Assembly (NCBI GenBank): GCA_046545815.1
Contig: JBKGZA010000023.1
Coordinates: 1-26,692, forward strand
Direction: 5' to 3'
Source of the DNA: JAGXLC01 sp046545815
Lineage (GTDB): Bacteria > Bacteroidota > Bacteroidia > Bacteroidales > UBA12077
DNA: 26,692 bases
Part shown: positions 24,132 to 26,692 of the stretch, piece by piece
Layout of the letters: every line of letters starts with the position of its first letter
How positions within the stretch are numbered: the first letter of the stretch is position 1
Made by a program: the position numbers and the translations under genes
Notes under the pieces: generated by a model
Database searches by the model: none
The model's input: the letters and a program-made list of their open reading frames with translations, nothing else
Told to the model about the DNA's origin: nothing

Positions 24132-25706
24132 ATGAATACTGGAACAAAAGGTGTCTTTATACTTCTTATTGTGGTAATCTTCGGCTTAGGTTTTTCTGTA
24201 GATGACGATAACAGAAAAACAGGAAGTCATATTATTGTTTTTCCCGAACCCTTTTCTTTTTCCATTCATGATATGGGATGGATGAAAGGAAATAATGAAG
24301 GATATGGGAATTTAACCGGCCCTTATAGAGCCGGAGTTGACAGGGAATTTGATGTTAAGGATTATGAGCCGATAGTTAGGGTCGCTGAAGAAGCCGGAGT
24401 ACGAATAAGGGGTTTGTTCATACTGGCTGAGCTCGACCGGTTGAATATTCTGAAGAATTATCCAACAACTACCTGGAAAAGAAAACAGTGGGATAACAGG
24501 GAAAATACAGGACCGGAACAAATTGAGATCATGGATTTTGTGAAGAACCATTCCGCTCATCTGGAATTCGGGCTTCACGGGGTAGCTCATGAATATTGGC
24601 CGGAGGATAATGTGCGAAAACGCGCAGAATGGTATAATACTGAGGATAAAAGCCCCTGGCCTAAAGATACCATGATAAACCATATAAAGGCATGTAAACA
24701 GATTATGGCACAGTATGGGCTTTCAGAAGAAGAAGGTCATTCTTTTCCTGAAAGTTTTGACCCTTGTGCCTCCGGTTATCATTGGAATCCAGAGGGCGAG
24801 TATAGCACAGGTTCCATAATGAATCAAGAAGGGGTTAAATATGTCTCTACAGCATTTGGCGCTATTTCAGAACTTGACCCTCCGCGTGGACAAAATGCCG
24901 GAGGAATGGATAATGGAGTACTCGTGATTTGCAAGATTGGTGGCGGAGTTTCGTGGTATCGCTATGCCACTTTGCCTCACACCCCTCTGGCAGAGCAAAC
25001 CTGTAATATGCTCCGGTTACACTTCCCCAATTGGCTCGCTCAGGATCAGTTTCTCCAGGAATCCGTAAATAAGGATTTTATCCAATATTACAGCGAAGTA
25101 CAGCGTACAAGGGATCGCTATGCAGCGAAGAACACCGAACAATTCTATTCACAATGGTTATACCAGAAATACACTGAGGTGAAAAGTTCAGGAGACGGTC
25201 AGATTGTTGTTGACAACCGCAACATGCCGGATAAAATTTATCAACATGAATTGCTTGGTAACATGGTGCTGAAAATTGACTTGGAAGAAGGTCAACACCT
25301 TCAGGAGGCCAGCATTAACGGAGAGTCAATTGCATGTTATTTTGAAGACCAGGGGTATGGGTTCATATATTTGCCGCCACTTAAAAAGAAGAAATACCGG
25401 ATAAATTATAATATGGGGTCAGAAGTCCAAATGCCCCATGTTTATAATGATGGTACTTACAATGTTTATCGGTTCAGACATGAAACCGGAGACAGTACTG
25501 CGTTGAAAGTCAGGGTTTATGGAAGTCAAAAACTGAAAATCAGAAATATTCCCAACTATGAGCCGGATCAGATGTCTTCATCAAATAAGAATTTAAAAAT
25601 AAAAGAAGTATCCTACTGTGCACAAAGACAGGAATTGACTCTCTCATTAAAGGCTCATGATATTCAGGGAGAAACAGGAATCATCAGAATGAGCCACTCT
25701 CAATAA
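24132..25706 (+). CDS. Secreted protein with divergent NodB-like (polysaccharide deacetylase) pattern
   Basis: This 524-residue protein has a hydrophobic N terminus (GVFILLIVVIFGLGFS, about 7-22), probably a signal peptide or anchor. Residues ~30-330 suggest a NodB-like barrel: a first strand FSFSIHDMGW (Asp47 in the place of the metal-binding Asp) and GLHGVAHEYW with His149 and His153 as an H-x-x-x-H metal pair. PESFDPCASGYHWNP at 206-220 would be a later active-site loop. Spacing between the Asp and the His pair (about 100 residues) is larger than in classic NodB proteins, so this is a remote-family call. The last ~170 residues look beta-rich with no named domain. As the last gene of the SusCD cluster it could remove acyl groups from the imported glycan, but that is inference. 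Confidence 0.55.
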   Translation: MNTGTKGVFILLIVVIFGLGFSVDDDNRKTGSHIIVFPEPFSFSIHDMGWMKGNNEGYGNLTGPYRAGVDREFDVKDYEPIVRVAEEAGVRIRGLFILAELDRLNILKNYPTTTWKRKQWDNRENTGPEQIEIMDFVKNHSAHLEFGLHGVAHEYWPEDNVRKRAEWYNTEDKSPWPKDTMINHIKACKQIMAQYGLSEEEGHSFPESFDPCASGYHWNPEGEYSTGSIMNQEGVKYVSTAFGAISELDPPRGQNAGGMDNGVLVICKIGGGVSWYRYATLPHTPLAEQTCNMLRLHFPNWLAQDQFLQESVNKDFIQYYSEVQRTRDRYAAKNTEQFYSQWLYQKYTEVKSSGDGQIVVDNRNMPDKIYQHELLGNMVLKIDLEEGQHLQEASINGESIACYFEDQGYGFIYLPPLKKKKYRINYNMGSEVQMPHVYNDGTYNVYRFRHETGDSTALKVRVYGSQKLKIRNIPNYEPDQMSSSNKNLKIKEVSYCAQRQELTLSLKAHDIQGETGIIRMSHSQ

Positions 25707-26109
25707 TTTTTAATTTCAGACCTGAAAAGGATTATGGTACTAAATGTTCTCTTTTGCACTGGCATATGAATTTTGATTCTTTTCAGATCAAGATGAGACC
25801 ATATAGATATAAGTTGTTTTCTCCCCGGCAACCCTCTTCAGTTGAAGCGATAAAGATAAGAGCCTTTGTGATTCATTATGCTTTTATTATTTATTCTGAT
25901 GGTATTGGATTTGAATGTGATTTTTCGAGGGCTTTTTACCTTCAAGATAAGATTATTCTTTCCCAATCTTTTAGGCAGGGTATCAACTTGACTACAATAC
26001 AGAACATTTATTTTCTTTCAACTTTTGTATGTAATATTTGTTTGTCTAAAAATAATGAGTTCGGTATAAAAAGCTGGATTTTGGCTGGTAAGTTTAAATC
26101 TTTAATTGG
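25707..26109. other. Spacer of about 400 bp with no recognised gene
   Basis: An open frame covers 25754-26191 (145 residues), but it is rich in aromatic and Cys residues, has no family resemblance and runs across the start of the DCC gene in another frame, so I do not call it. I see no RNA gene, terminator or inverted repeat of note here. Confidence 0.5.
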
Positions 26110-26523
26110 ATGCCTTTATCAACCTACAAACCCATCGTCCTCTTCGACGGTTACTGCAACTTGTGCAGCGGTTCGGTGGTTTTTGTGCTGAAGCGGGAGC
26201 GGGGGGATGTTTTTCGCTTTGCCTCCCTGCAATCTGATTTTGCTGAGAGGTTGCTTACGGATATGGGCATGGAGAAGGATGTATCCGATTCCATTGTACT
26301 GGTTGAAGGTGGAAAGGTTTATACCCAATCCACCGCAGCACTGCGAATTTCGAAAAGATTAAGGTTTTTTTGGCCTGCTTTGTATGCTTTTGTTGTTGTT
26401 CCAAAATTTATCCGTGATCCGGTTTATGACTGGATCGCCAGAAACCGTTACAAGTGGTTCGGCAAAAGCAGCACCTGTTTTGTTCCGACCCAGGATGAAA
26501 GCCATAAATTTCTGGATCAGTGA
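26110..26523 (+). CDS. DCC-family (DUF393) thiol-disulfide oxidoreductase
   Basis: This 137-residue protein has the DCC-family hallmark: LFDGYCNLCSGSV near residues 12-24, with the Asp and two Cys of D-x-x-C-x-x-C, a thioredoxin-like redox motif. The segment VFRFASLQSDFAE, then SIVLVEGGKVYTQSTAALR and the C-terminal GKSSTCFVPTQD are typical of the family, whose members are around 130-140 residues and of unknown precise role (predicted disulfide oxidoreductases). The protein is complete. A decayed copy of the gene lies 10.2 kb upstream in the same orientation. A tandem repeat array starts 18 bp after the stop. Confidence 0.92.
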   Translation: MPLSTYKPIVLFDGYCNLCSGSVVFVLKRERGDVFRFASLQSDFAERLLTDMGMEKDVSDSIVLVEGGKVYTQSTAALRISKRLRFFWPALYAFVVVPKFIRDPVYDWIARNRYKWFGKSSTCFVPTQDESHKFLDQ

Positions 26524-26541
26524 AATGGATAAATAAATACT

Positions 26542-26692
26542 TAACCCGAACCAATGGGTATGAAACTCCAACATATGTGAGCTTTACCTGAACACCTGAG
26601 TGACGATTCCGGACATGTGGGTGCTTTACCAGAGCAGTTGGGTAAGAAATCCGAACAGATGGGTGCCTTACCTGAACACATGGGTAAGAATT
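26542..26692. repeat. 21-bp tandem repeat array running off the window end
   Basis: Seven consecutive 21-bp units start at 26542, 26563, 26584, 26605, 26626, 26647 and 26668, with no indels between them. The core is roughly CCTGAACACATGGGT. Two unit types alternate (TTACCTGAAC... and AAATCCGAAC...), so the effective period is 42 bp. Units become more alike toward the right; the first two are degenerate. In the + frame the last five units translate without stops to heptapeptides like LPEHMGK and KSEQMGA, while the first two contain TAA and TGA. The minus strand is also open. Whether it codes for protein cannot be decided because the array is cut by the window edge. Confidence 0.85.

Noticed and set aside
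25754..26191. 145-residue plus-strand open frame between the deacetylase-like gene and the DCC gene
   Set aside because: No family resemblance, unusual composition rich in aromatic and Cys residues, and it overlaps the real DCC gene start in another frame.
26524..26692. CRISPR array
   Set aside because: Units are contiguous 21-bp repeats with no spacers, and there are no cas genes.

Overview
The window looks like chromosomal DNA of a Bacteroidota member, probably from a Bacteroidales or Marinilabiliales-like lineage. The evidence is a SusC/SusD pair, many lipoproteins with Bacteroidota-style signal sequences, a sodium-symporter-based galactose operon led by a GntR/LacI-type hybrid regulator, TAnnTTTG-like promoter elements, and short A/T-rich spacers. 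No tRNA, rRNA, CRISPR array, transposase or phage gene was seen.

Layout. (1) 52-2488 (+): a short-chain dehydrogenase, then an unusual single protein joining a DoxX membrane domain to a Tat-like segment and a probable TIM-barrel domain. (2) 2518-8711 (-): a galactose operon transcribed regulator - galM (a predicted lipoprotein) - galK - SSS-family symporter - galT. A long inverted repeat lies between the symporter and galT. (3) 8864-10340 (+): mnmD (tRNA wobble-uridine methyltransferase) and an FKBP-type prolyl isomerase lipoprotein, ending in a strong terminator. (4) 10436-12849 (-): a three-gene ABC importer of the nitrate/sulfonate/pyrimidine type (binding lipoprotein, permease, ATPase). 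(5) 12961-15895 (+): a small outer-membrane barrel protein, a class IV aminotransferase and a type I mannose-6-phosphate isomerase.

(6) 15.9-26.7 kb is the accessory-looking part. A decayed fragment of a DCC-family (DUF393) gene and a hairpin-rich spacer precede a polysaccharide-utilisation-type locus. The locus holds a DUF1080 protein (3-keto-disaccharide hydrolase family), a sugar isomerase/epimerase that has lost most of its N-terminal half by an in-frame deletion, a Tat-type Gfo/Idh/MocA oxidoreductase, SusC, SusD, and a secreted protein with a divergent NodB-like deacetylase pattern. No classical glycoside hydrolase or polysaccharide lyase is recognisable. An intact DCC-family gene follows, in the same orientation as the decayed one, so the two copies bracket the locus. 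The window ends inside an array of 21-bp repeats that is readable as a heptapeptide repeat.

How the genes work together: the galactose operon would import free galactose and convert it to UDP-galactose and glucose-1-phosphate (Leloir pathway). The SusCD locus would bind and import an unknown glycan or glycoside across the outer membrane, and the periplasmic oxidoreductase and DUF1080 enzymes suggest breakdown by an oxidation-dependent (3-keto) route rather than direct hydrolysis. The substrate is unknown.
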